Part shown: in pieces, positions 1 through 9,879 of the stretch
How the letters are laid out: each line of letters opens with the position of its first letter
How positions within the stretch are numbered: position 1 is the first letter of the stretch
DNA from: Galeruca laticollis
Taxonomy: Eukaryota > Arthropoda > Insecta > Coleoptera > Chrysomelidae
NCBI GenBank assembly: GCA_963921935.1
Contig: OY998176.1
Span: 174,092,445 to 174,156,444 of the forward strand
Direction: 5' to 3'
Length of the DNA stretch: 64,000 nt
Made by a program: the position numbers and the translations under genes
Notes under the pieces: model-generated
Told to the model about the DNA's origin: nothing
What the model saw: the letters and a program-made list of their open reading frames with translations, nothing else
Databases searched by the model: none

Positions 1-1636
1 AAGGTAGTTTGGAGTCTAATTTTTCACGACATATCCCGTGACAAGATAATATGTTTTTAGGATGGAAATAATACAGATAGTTTCAAAGTAGCAACCTCTG
101 CATTAGTTGTAATGGCGTGAGGTATTGCTAGCAGTTGGAAGCAGCCTATAGCCTATTTTTTTTATAATTCAACAGCTCCCTCGGAAGAAATAAAAGAGGT
201 CTTATTTGAAAGTGTTAAAAAACTAAACCGAGTGGGTTTCAACGTTATGGCTGTAGTGTCAGATCAAGGATCTAATTTTAGAAAATTGGTAAACAAACTA
301 CTTCATTTAAAACCCGACCATACTTATTTTTTGTAGATACTATTAAACTTTTCTACTTCTACGACGTGCCTCATCTTTTAAAATCGACAAGGAAACATTT
401 TTTTTTCTTATAACTTTCGTTTGTTAGGTGGGCTCATAAAAAAAGGTAATTTAGACATTGTTTATGATCACGACAAAAAAGTTAGTCGACTTTGTACTAA
501 CCTTACTGACAAGCATACGTTTCCTAATAGCTTTCAAAAATTGAAGGTAAAATATTCTTCACTCTCTTTAATCTACCCTATATACCTATATACAATTTAA
601 GGTTTTGCCTTCAGAAGCAACGCTTACTGCAAAATATCTTCAAACAATAAATGATATGTTTGATTTGTTAAACTCGTCCCATCTAAAGAACTTGAACGCA
701 TTTATGGGCACAGAAAAACAATTGCACTTTTTGGAGGAAATAAAATGTTTGTTGAATGACTTACAGGTAATTAAGTTAGTACAGGTAAAACAGAATGATG
801 GAAAGGTAACATACGTGGATAACTGTATAAACAATACTATGCATTTAATAAATGGCTGGAAAATTATTATTACCTCTGCTCTGTCTTTATGGGAAACCTT
901 AAAATGCAGGAATTATTCATTTCTTTTAACAAGGAACCTTCTTCAGGATTGCATCGAAAACTTTTTTGGTCCGGTAAGAAATTGTTGCGGAAAACTCGGG
1001 TAATCCAACCCCAACTCAATTTTGAAGGGCATTCAAGGAATTATTTCAATACAGTTTTGCTTAATGCAACTCCGGATATGCTAGAAGAATATAAAAATAT
1101 TGATGTACCTATATTGACAAATAATAGTTCTTTAAAAGTTTTCACATGCGACTATAGAAATCTTTCAAGTACGGACGGCAATGCTATAGTTTACATTACT
1201 GGCTATATATAAGGGAATTGTTTGCTGCAACACTCTAGTAATGCTTGCACAAAGTATAATTAATGATGAAAAGACATTACCAAAAGAAGCGGCTATAGTT
1301 TTAGAGCTTAAATCATATTCGACTTCTAAAAACTATGGTGGTCTGAATGTACCTCCTATTGTAGAATATGTTAAACAACTAGAAATAATCTTTGTTGAAA
1401 ATTTCAATAAAATTAGTTGTCAAGAGAACGTTGGAGCGACCCTTAAGAAATTATATGAATATTTACTATTTACACATACTTGTAAAGAGTTTCCTCATAA
1501 ATATTTTTTAAACCTATATACTAGACTGCGGATTTATTTTACAATTAAATTTAGTAACCGGAATATAAGAAATAGATATTCTTTAAGACGATCGATCAAA
1601 CCTAACATAAGATTAAATATCTTAAAACATATTTAA
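1..1636 (+). pseudogene. P-element-like (THAP9-type) transposase, degenerate
   Basis: This is a decayed P-superfamily transposase, a DNA cut-and-paste enzyme with an RNase H-like catalytic core. The first 336 bases translate in frame 1 with stops at 58-60, 118-120 and 334-336 and contain VVSDQGSNFRKL, a core motif of the family. VPHLLKSTR follows in another frame near 368. At 605-1003 the sequence LLTRNLLQDCIENFFG is highly diagnostic of P/THAP9 proteins. NPTPTQF and FKELFQYSF follow in a shifted frame near 1003-1055. The C-terminal part at 1241-1636 has YGGLNVPP, FTHTCKEFP and RLRIYFTIKF, typical of the family tail. The N-terminal THAP zinc finger would lie before the window. At least four frame changes or stops mean it cannot make protein. 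Family assignment rests on several independent motifs in the right order. Confidence 0.85.
547..601 (+). other. putative 55-bp intron remnant in the P-like gene
   Basis: A GT at 547-548 follows the codons for KL-K, and an AG at 600-601 precedes VLPSEA. The interval is AT- and pyrimidine-rich and contains stops. Joining the flanks keeps the P-type reading frame, and 55 is not a multiple of three, so read-through would break the frame. Very short introns are common in insects. This is inference from frame continuity only. Confidence 0.5.
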
Positions 1637-1967
1637 AAAGCGACAGGTATATTTTATTTCATATTTAAATACAATATTTTTAATTTAGTTGTTAACGGGC
1701 TGCTCAATATAAAAAGCATCGAACAACTTCCAAAATTCTTAGATCTTAATTCATTCGGTTAAACGCCTTCGGTTTTGGATAGTTGATGTATCTATTTTTA
1801 CAATTTTCGAATCGCGATCATTCTATTTCCCAGAGTATAACTACTGCTACCAGTATTTTACTGTTAGGTAAGTAGGTACTCTTTGACGACCTCAGATTTG
1901 CAGCAACCTGTAATGACCTGTATACATTTTACATTTAATGTAATAATTATGTAATTAGAATATCTCT
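1637..1967. other. no recognisable feature
   Basis: AT-rich sequence between the P-like remnant and the TTAA of piggyBac-1. I see no coding motif or strong repeat. It may hold the remaining 3' end of the P-like element, but no inverted terminus can be matched because the other end is outside the window. Confidence 0.5.
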
Positions 1968-1971
1968 TTAA

Positions 1972-1987
1972 CCCTAGAGTACTAATA
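1972..1987 (+). repeat. piggyBac-1 left terminal inverted repeat
   Basis: CCCTAGAGTACTAATA, next to TTAA at 1968-1971. It is the exact reverse complement of 4359-4374. Confidence 0.92.
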
Positions 1988-1989
1988 CT

Positions 1990-2005
1990 CGTAAAATTTA
2001 CGACG
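1990..2005. repeat. subterminal palindrome of piggyBac-1 (left, outer)
   Basis: CGTAAAATTTACGACG, nearly self-complementary, 2 bp inside the left TIR. Related motifs occur at 2149-2169 (palindrome built on GTCGTAAATATTACGACGC) and 4314-4331 (GTCGTAAATTTTACGACG). Placement at both ends suggests transposase binding sites; that role is inferred. Confidence 0.75.
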
Positions 2006-2249
2006 CCGAATTATTTTTCCCGAAATTTGGCAACAACGGAAAATCTTGCAGATTTGGGTCTCCCAGTAGCTTCCTCTTTAGTACTCTGCTAAACGTTGGT
2101 AAGTCCACGTCAGTCGGATTTTTAGCGGAAGTGCAGAAATTATGCATCGCGTCGTAAATATTACGACGCTTTAGTGTTAGTGATAGTATTAGCGATAAGA
2201 TTATTGTGAATGTTTTTCTTTGTTTTATGCTGAATACTCGATTTATTGT

Positions 2250-2340
2250 GTAAGTAGACTAATAATATTTCATAATTTGTAGAAACAAAATGCAAATTTC
2301 AAAGTATAAAGCTAAGATTTATTTATTTATTAATTTCAGA
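2250..2340 (+). other. possible 5'-UTR intron of piggyBac-1
   Basis: GTAAGT at 2250 is a good donor, and TTAATTTCAG ending at 2340 is a good acceptor, 9 bp before the presumed start codon at 2350. The interval is AT-rich. A 5'-UTR intron here is inferred from splice consensus only. Confidence 0.35.
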
Positions 2341-2349
2341 AACTGAGAA

Positions 2350-4203
2350 ATGGCAAATAAACCACTTACTGCGTCGCAGTTGCAACAAGAAATGGAAAAG
2401 ATTATGAATGGAGAAGATGATTATAATGAACCGTACGAGGACAGTGGAAGTGACTGGTAGGAAGATTATTTAGAAGAGGATTCGGTACATTCTGACAGCT
2501 CAGAAGAATATAACCAACCAACCAACCATGCCATCGAGAAAAAAAATCCAGAATTAGCAGAGGAACGTCCAGAAGAAGCTCTCTTGTCATATGATCAAGA
2601 ATCATCGGATGACGATGAACCTTTAGCCAGCCTATGTCGAAGCCAGGGTCGAAGGGATCCAAATATAGTTTTTCCTAAACAAATAAATATAAAAGGTAAG
2701 AATGGTCATAAGTGGTCATCTAAACAGCCAGTCTTGTCAAAGAGAGTCAGCTCTAGGAATATTGTTCATTTTATATCTGGTTGCAAAGGAGAATCTCGTA
2801 ACTGTTCTTCAATAAAGGACCACTTTCTGCACTTCTTTCACGACAACATTCTTGACATAGTTATTCTTCACACCAATGAAGAGATTGTCAGGCAGTCTTC
2901 TAAATACGCTGCAAATTCTGCTACGGTATCAAAACTTTGCAAAGATGAGTTATTAGCCTTCCTGGGAATACTAGTTTTTTCTGCCGCCAAAAAAGACAAT
3001 CATCTAAATGCTAGACATATGTTTGAAGGGACCACATCGGGATCTTTCTATCGCGCCTGTATGAGTAGAGAACGTTTTACGTTTTTAGTAAACTGTCTCA
3101 GGTTTGACGATAAAACTTCGAGGGAGGAAAGGAGAAAAACCGACTCATTCGCTCCTATTCGTGACATATGGAATATGCTAATAGATGTATGCAGAAGTTC
3201 CTATATTCCATCATCTTATCTCAACATCGATGAACAGCTCTTAGGATTTAGAGGAAGGTGTCCATTTCGTATGTACATACCTAACAAACCGTCGAAGTAC
3301 GGTATAAAGATTATTATGTTATGCGACACATCCTCCAAATATATGATAGATGCTAGTCCATATCTAGGAAAGAGCACTGATACTGGAGGACTACCTCTTG
3401 CAAATTTTTATGTGAAAGAGTTAACAAAATCGGTTCATGGTAGTAACCGTAACATTACCATGGACAACTGGTTTACGTCAGTTTCTTTGGCGGATGAACT
3501 TTTGGAGTTGCCGTACAAAATAACAATTATAGGAACTCTGAGAAAAAATAAAAAAGAAATACCACCAGAACTATTGAAAAATAGGCAACGAGGCACATCA
3601 ATGTTTTGCTTTGATAGGAAAAAGACATTAGTTTCATATGCACCAAAACCTAATAAAATAGTGTTGTTACTTTCCACTCTGCATGAAGGTGCAAGCATTT
3701 CCGAAAATGGAAAACCTGATATAATTATAAATTATAATGAAACCAAGTCAGGTGTAGATACTTTTGATCAACTATGCAGTAATATGACCTGCTCCAGAAA
3801 AACCCGGAGATGGCCTATGTGTGTTTTTTATGGAATGATTAACGTAGCTACCATCAATTCATTTGTAGTATACTGCCATAATTCTCACAAAGCTAATACG
3901 AAGCCTGCTTCCCGCTTCCAGTTCATGTTAAATTTGGGCAAAAGCCTTGCTGAGCCATGGATGCGCCAAAGATTGAACATCCCCAATTTACGTTGCAATA
4001 TTCGACAGGACATAAACGAAATTCTAAACATACAGCCTGTTCCTGAACCAGATAACCCTATGGCAAAGAAGCGGACAGTGTGCTCCTTCTGCCCTAGCCG
4101 TCTGAGAAGAATGACAACAAACTTTTGTGTACAGTGTAAACGAGCAATCTGCGGACAGCACAACAGAAATTGTTGCCCAGAATGTCCATTTTCTTCGGCA
4201 TAA
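2350..4203 (+). CDS. piggyBac-1 transposase, one in-frame stop
   Basis: A DDE/D transposase that excises and inserts DNA at TTAA sites. The frame opens at ATG 2350 (MANKPLTASQ) and reaches TAA at 4203, 617 codons broken only by a TAG at 2458-2460 between SGSDW and EDYLEED. From 2584 onward it is uninterrupted. The N-terminal third is acidic and serine-rich, as usual in the family. Catalytic aspartates are visible in NIDEQLLGFRGR, in TMDNWFTS and twice in SGVDTFDQL, matching the D268, D346, D447 and D450 positions of the Trichoplusia enzyme. The C-terminus carries the cysteine-rich zinc domain (CSFC, CVQC, CCPEC). It lies centrally between intact TIRs. The nonsense codon is in a poorly conserved acidic stretch, so the core is undamaged. 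It could be a real mutation or an error in this copy. Confidence 0.9.
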
Positions 4204-4358
4204 TTCATTTTTTTTCAAACCATATCCATTTATTTGATTAGTTTAAGATGAAAAACCTATTATTTCTGTTGGAAAATATATTTTGATTTTTTTAAAATGT
4301 GTTTTAATCCAAAGTCGTAAATTTTACGACGTATTAGTATTACGGAATAATCAAATCA

Positions 4359-4374
4359 TATTAGTACTCTAGGG
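4359..4374 (-). repeat. piggyBac-1 right terminal inverted repeat
   Basis: TATTAGTACTCTAGGG, followed by TTAA at 4375-4378. It is the exact inverse of the left terminus. Confidence 0.92.
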
Positions 4375-4378
4375 TTAA

Positions 4379-4802
4379 GTTGGCATTTGCAAAAATTTTA
4401 TTGTTAATTTTTATTCCTACTAATTTCATCTGTAGCTTACTATATTATCACTTTTTGATGAAACTTTCCTTTTTCCGTTAATTTTTGCTACCACTACCTT
4501 TTATAATTATGTTAAGATCCACCAATTAATTAAATATTCTGACGATATCCCCTTTTTTCTTTTAACTCACACTAAGCGGAATAGGTCACAATAACAATTA
4601 TTGCTAGATGTTTTTAAATCACCCTGGTAAGTGAACGTTTATTCGTTTTAATCAGTAACAATTTGCATCAACCTCGTATGCGCATGAACACGTGCAGGGC
4701 TTCAGGAATTTGTCGAAATCGTCGGCGCGCTTCTGTAAGCTGGATATCAAAGTTCCGACGGAGAGTGACCCTTCTTGTCTTGTTAATGTTCGTTGGTTAA
4801 GC
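4379..4802. other. no recognisable feature
   Basis: AT-rich sequence after piggyBac-1. No coding motif or clear repeat found. Confidence 0.5.
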
Positions 4803-5157
4803 TCACAGTGAGTGATCAAACGTTGAAACATAAACAATGTGATACAAGAGGGTAGATAACAAGCAGTGTCCCAGAGTATAGATGAGAAAAATGACAAGAA
4901 GAACGAGTCTCCCTTCCAAGTAATTGAAAAATCTATTCCTAGAAGGAAGAGTTTTGACTTCAAAAAGTGATAACGGTAGCACATAGTAAACTCCTTGTGG
5001 AGGAAAATAGTCCATTCCACCAGTGAAGGCAAAAAAGGCAACAGAAAATAGAGTCCAACTGAAAACACCTATCCCACACAATGTGACTTTACTAGCATAA
5101 ATAACAATGAAATATGAAGGGTATATCCGACCGGAAACTAATAAAGATAGGAACCTT
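4803..5157 (-). pseudogene. hydrophobic protein fragment, unidentified (copy A)
   Basis: Read on the minus strand, about 115 codons stay open and give a strongly hydrophobic translation with several possible membrane segments, including GGMDYFPPQGVYYVLPLS and FFNYLEGRLVLLVIF. There is no convincing start codon or family motif. A diverged copy lies on the opposite strand at about 6045-6480. Sharing between two loci shows the sequence is duplicated, not that it is functional. A chemoreceptor fragment was considered, but no odorant- or gustatory-receptor signature is visible. A transposon-internal sequence is equally possible. Confidence 0.35.
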
Positions 5158-5514
5158 ATCTCCGTTCTTGTGGTGTATATAAGAACTGTTGTCAGGATTG
5201 TAATGCTGTTGATGTGGGCCAGTGTGGACGGTTGTTAGACACAAAATAACACAGTAGTCCCATTAAAATATATCAGAACACAGACCCCCCTGGTTCCCCC
5301 TCAGTGTATGAAGGATCCTCGGATAAATTTACTTGAGATGTTTGAGATTAACCAAATTAAATCTGATGTAGAAGATTATGTCTTAATGAACAGTTGATAC
5401 CTGGTGAACTATACATACTCCTCAATCTTGCATTTTAGTAACTTTACGCTATGGCCACAACATACATTTAATTCAATTTTCTAATTATTTGTTTGAATTT
5501 CTTAGTTGTTCAAT

Positions 5515-5900
5515 ATTGTTTATATTGTTATTATTTTCAGCTTTCCAATATCTATATATCGTTATAATTCACTACTGTTGTTTTGGTTTACTTTTGACAT
5601 GATAACTTCGTAATTTCTTCTTCTTTTTTCAATAATGTTGTACCAATGTTAGTTACTTACAATGTTTTTTTTATCTATGAACTACGTACGTACCACAATT
5701 TTATACTTTGTTTTATTCCTTTTCATCGTACATTATTGTTTATATTATTCGGATTTTCAACTTTTCAATATCTATGTCTCCTCATGAATTTAGTTTTGTT
5801 ATTTAGATCACATTTAACATTGAAACTTTATATTTTCTTCTTCGTTTCCAAATAATTTTGTACTGTTGTTAATCATCTACAGTTTTTCTGTTTATCTGTG
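5515..5900. repeat. degenerate direct duplication, about 200 bp per unit
   Basis: The stretch from about 5515 (ATTGTTTATATTGTTATT, then TTCAATAATGTTGTACCA) recurs from about 5730 (ATTGTTTATATTATTCGG, then CCAAATAATTTTGTACTG) in the same order and orientation. The two units differ at many positions. They lie between the inverted hydrophobic fragments. Confidence 0.55.
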
Positions 5901-6044
5901 GGCAGTGCATGTTCCTGTAGCTGTGTAATGTTTAGTTTTAAATATTTTGATATCTTTGTTGGTTTATCAACCCAAACCCTTTAATTACTACATGTATCTG
6001 CTTTTCCAATTGATAACTGATCTTATTTCTGTTTTTTGTCTAGA

Positions 6045-6480
6045 TTTAAATATGGAAGCCTTCCTATCTTTATTGGTTTCTGGTTGGATATACCCGTTAT
6101 ATCGCGTTTGTTCTTGGCTAATAAAGTCAGATTGCACGGGTTGAGTGTTGTCAGATTGACTCCATTTTGTGTTGCCTTTATTGGTGGAATGAATTATTTT
6201 ACTTCACATGGAATCTACTATGTGCTACTTGTACTTTATGTTGTACATTGGTATAATCATGAGCTTATTGATCTCCTTTTTCTTTAAGATGTTTTCTCAT
6301 CCACATCAGTTCAGGGTTCTCCTAGTGATCCTTTTCCATGCCTCCCTTTGTCAGTTTTGGAATACAAAACTCTTTCTTCGAGAAATACAGTTTTTCAATT
6401 ATTTGGAAAAAAGACTCCTTCTTCTTGTGAATCAATACTCTGAGACACTGCTTGTTGTCCACCCTCGCATATTAAATTGT
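6045..6480 (+). pseudogene. hydrophobic protein fragment, unidentified (copy B)
   Basis: This is the opposite-strand relative of copy A. Both contain CCTATCTTTATT, GGATATACCC, a match to GGIYYV-type coding (IGGMNYFTSHGIYYVLL here), and downstream AAAACTCTT and TTTTTCAATTA. Copy B has about 110 extra bases after the YYVLL codons, and its frame changes repeatedly. The hydrophobic translation continues to about 6660. Function and family are unknown. Confidence 0.35.
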
Positions 6481-6660
6481 TTAATGTTTAACCTTTTTTC
6501 ACTTACAGTGAGTTCAACTTTAGTATTGAGTCACTATTTCAATAATCTTCCTACTAATTTTATATGTAACAACCAACATTTTTACTTCATTAAATTTTAC
6601 CATACATCATTTTCTCCCAATTTCGTTCAGATAATGTTGAAGATTTTTTCCATACGGTAA

Positions 6661-8102
6661 TTCCCATATTTTTTGTAGCCAGAAGATGGCCTTCAAAATG
6701 GCTGAAACTATTAGCGGCTGAAAATAAATATTCTGTGATATATTGACTTTGAGTTTTATCCAAATTTCTTGTCAGTCATATTCGAGATATGGATGATCCC
6801 ATCTAAAAGTTGAAGAAATGAATTCGATAATCAACTGAAGATATGAACTTATTAGGAAACATACTTACAGTTCATGAAAGAATCGGTGTAAACATACAAT
6901 ATCGAGCTATGGAACTTTTTGAACCATCAAACACCCAAATATTGCAGATATTCTAGTCGAATACCATTAAAATGTTAGCTTCATCCTCGTGGTGGGTCTC
7001 AAACCAAACACTATATCAACTTATTGGATTTTGTGATTACCCACCACTCCAGAAAGCAAATGGATCGCTGTTTTTATTATCGCACCCACGAACTCTTCAA
7101 CCCTCCGACCCCAATGATTATTAATGGACGACACTTGACTCAAGTTACCCACTTACATAACATTCAATTACAAGCACATCCAATTAAGTGGTAAATTTCC
7201 AATAACTTTAAGCTGCATACTAAATATTTTTTTGAATCAGTTTATCAAAGGCAACGTTTCATTTAGAAGAACGTCGAAGACATCAATTCATGTGGTCACA
7301 GTTCTTATTCAATTATTATTGGAAATAACTGAAAATTTAATTCAAAATTTATCTTATTCGGGAATTCCCAATATTATTGTTTACTTAGCTAAAGATATAT
7401 TTTTTTTATAATTCGCGTATTAAAGAGGCTTCATTATAACATTGTTACCAGTGTCACAATAAAGCTCTTTGAACAGTATTATAGTAATTTTTAGTGTACA
7501 GTTGGTTATTGTATTTAGTTATATTTTTATTTTTGACATTTGACTTAAACCTTAACAAAAATTATAAATAAAATGGTCTAGCGTTATTCTAGCTAGAAAA
7601 TTATTATATCAAATGTTCTTAAAGGTAAATTAGAATAATTTATATATCAAAAATATTAATGAATGAAGTACGCTAACGTTTATTTATCAATGATCTGTCA
7701 ATTGTTTATTTATATATTGTAAAGGATCAATATATAGGTATACATAACGTTCGATTTTTGGGATAAATTACCAGATATCTATGTGAAGATGTATTACAAA
7801 AATAATTCTGTTCATGATGTAATATAAATAAATCGCAAGAGCATATACGAAGAGGCTCTTTTTTAAGCGAATAACCATCATCTGTTTGCTTAAATGAAAC
7901 TTTGTGTACGATTTACACAATTATTCGGTTATAATATGTCAAAAGTCAAGTGCTGAATGAAACCATCTGTGATCTGACCAATCAGGAATCTACAGAATTG
8001 CCAACTTAAATTCAAACCACTCCTACTAGTTTGAAAACAGGGATTATATGTAATTCTATTTTGTTTGACAAATTAAATGAATGCGAATTATAATATATAT
8101 TG
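6661..8102. other. no recognisable feature
   Basis: About 1.4 kb of AT-rich DNA with no open frame of note, no coding motif and no obvious repeat. Confidence 0.5.
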
Positions 8103-8222
8103 TACTAAACTTGTGCCACAATGACTTTCTGTAGTACTCGTGATTTGCGCAACTCACCGCCTCGTGGTTCATTGTGCAAACTTCACTCATACTACAATAC
8201 GAGTCGTTGTGACACTTGTTTT
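8103..8222. repeat. imperfect palindrome, MITE-like hairpin
   Basis: The left arm starts CTTGTGCCACAATGACTTTC and the right arm ends CGAGTCGTTGTGACACTTG. Their reverse complements align over about 50 bp with small gaps, meeting around CAACTCACCGCCTCGTGG. The flanks are unremarkable. It is likely a small non-autonomous DNA element, but I cannot fix a target duplication. Confidence 0.6.
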
Positions 8223-8224
8223 AC

Positions 8225-9756
8225 AAATAACTATTGTGTTTCTCTATCTGAGCCCTGTTCAGTTACAACAACAATATCACTAAGACGTGAATTTTAACAT
8301 TGAGCCATCAAATCGAACTAATTCTGCTTCAATATTCAAGCAAAGCTACTAATTTTTATCCTTTTTTCCCTCTTTTTTAATCCTACCCTCAAATATCTTT
8401 CCTGAACCTACCCTAAAATATCTGGAAACATCAGAACGCAGCAGGTTTCGGATAGTTATCTAAATTCGTCCCCCTCAAAACTCCCTCTACAACACGCCTA
8501 CTCACTTACTTCAAGATAAAACTGGGATTGTGCTAATTAAATTATTGCTACAAGAACTAACTAACAGATTTCAGAAAAAGCGTGAATTCCACAAAGAAAA
8601 TGTGATCGAAACAGGACAAGGGAATTTCAAGGTAAGTAAGAATATTCTAAAAAGAGAATGAGAGAAAAAGTTCAATTTACCCCACGTTTCGTAATTAGTG
8701 AGAGTCTGTTGTATAATATATTTTATACACAATATTTCAAAAATGTTGTTGTCCATGTAATCTAAAGTTGTCAAACAAATCATATTATCCCAGATGTAAT
8801 GGATACACTCGTGAATTTGAACGAAATTAATGCTCAGTATAATTCGAATGTCATTTGGGAATTGACCAAATATTCTGATTGTGTCAGATCACGAATAACT
8901 ATGATACCAATATATCGTTGAAGACAAGCGATGGCAATGTAAATTAACGTTGACAACAGAATAAAGATCTTAGTGATACTGAACATGAAATCGGAATATT
9001 CTGTGGATCAATACTGGTCGTTCTCAACTTTCTCACACAACGTATTCAATAAAAAATTACAAAGGCTGCTAATTATATGAAGTGTTACTATTCATTTTTA
9101 GACTCGGTTCTAGGATCCCCATAGTTAGTCTAGCTTGGTAAAGATTAAATTGACCTCTATAAGATACAACAGAAACAGCATAACATCTATGAGAACATGC
9201 GAATCAAGTTTCATTCCCAGCTCTGGATTTAGAGGAGGGGTTAAATTTCCAAGAAACGGTTGTTCGTAGCACGGAAACGGGGAAATCTTCCAATGCACTT
9301 CTTAAAACGGGAAGTATTAGATAAAAAATACGCCTTTTGTAAGATCCTGCGGAATCGCCATAACAGTATTTAGTAAGGGAGTTAGCGCTCATGCTGAAAA
9401 GTAATTTCATACAGTGTCAAAATTCTAGCAATAATATTCTTCCCTTAATACATGAGTGAACTGAACATCAACTGTTCTGGCAGCTGCGGAGTTACAAGCT
9501 GGAGCATGTTAACGCTGCTCAAACATTGTTTTCTACAACTAATTTTATACCGTCCCAAAATTTTTCAACCAGAAAATAATAATCAGCAATGTTACGCAGG
9601 AGGGGTTATATGTCAGTCAAGTATATGAAATGTGTTGGAATTTTTTTAATGAAAAGTTATTTACCGTATGATCTTCATGCAGGTAAATGTTCATTCTTTT
9701 CAAATAATAAAGAAGTAGGTAGGCAGTACATATTCTGGCCCATTCTTTATGTAAAA
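8225..9756. other. no recognisable feature
   Basis: AT-rich DNA up to the Helitron 3' end. Short open frames around 8571-8783, 9204-9410 and 9589-9795 have no protein motif and are probably chance. Confidence 0.5.
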
Positions 9757-9785
9757 CTAGCTAAAAAACCCGGCTTCGCCCGGGA
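9757..9785 (-). other. Helitron 3' terminus with hairpin and CTAG end
   Basis: On the minus strand, CCCGGGCGAAGCCGGG can fold with a 5-bp CCCGG/CCGGG stem, followed by TTTTTTAGCTAG and then a flanking T. Such a hairpin about 10 nt before CTRR is the Helitron terminator of rolling-circle transposition. Confidence 0.9.
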
Positions 9786-9879
9786 GTTGATATGAGATGA
9801 CGTGGTAGAGTCGAAATAAAAAAATAAACTATGACGTAAAAAGTAAAAAAAAAGTTTATTGAAAACGTTTTCTCATTAT

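Larger units (their letters stand above)
1972..4374 (+). mobile_element. piggyBac-1, complete DNA transposon
   Basis: A 2403-bp element bounded by TTAA at 1968-1971 and 4375-4378, the target duplication expected of piggyBac. The first 16 bases, CCCTAGAGTACTAATA, recur inverted at 4359-4374. The CCCTAGA start resembles the classical piggyBac terminus. Self-complementary motifs lie just inside both ends (1990-2005, 2149-2169, 4314-4331). The transposase fills the middle. Both ends look intact, so the element seems recent compared with its neighbours. Confidence 0.93.

Noticed and set aside
4652..5068. Chemoreceptor gene call for the hydrophobic minus-strand frame
   Set aside because: Hydrophobicity alone is not enough; no conserved odorant- or gustatory-receptor C-terminal motif is visible.
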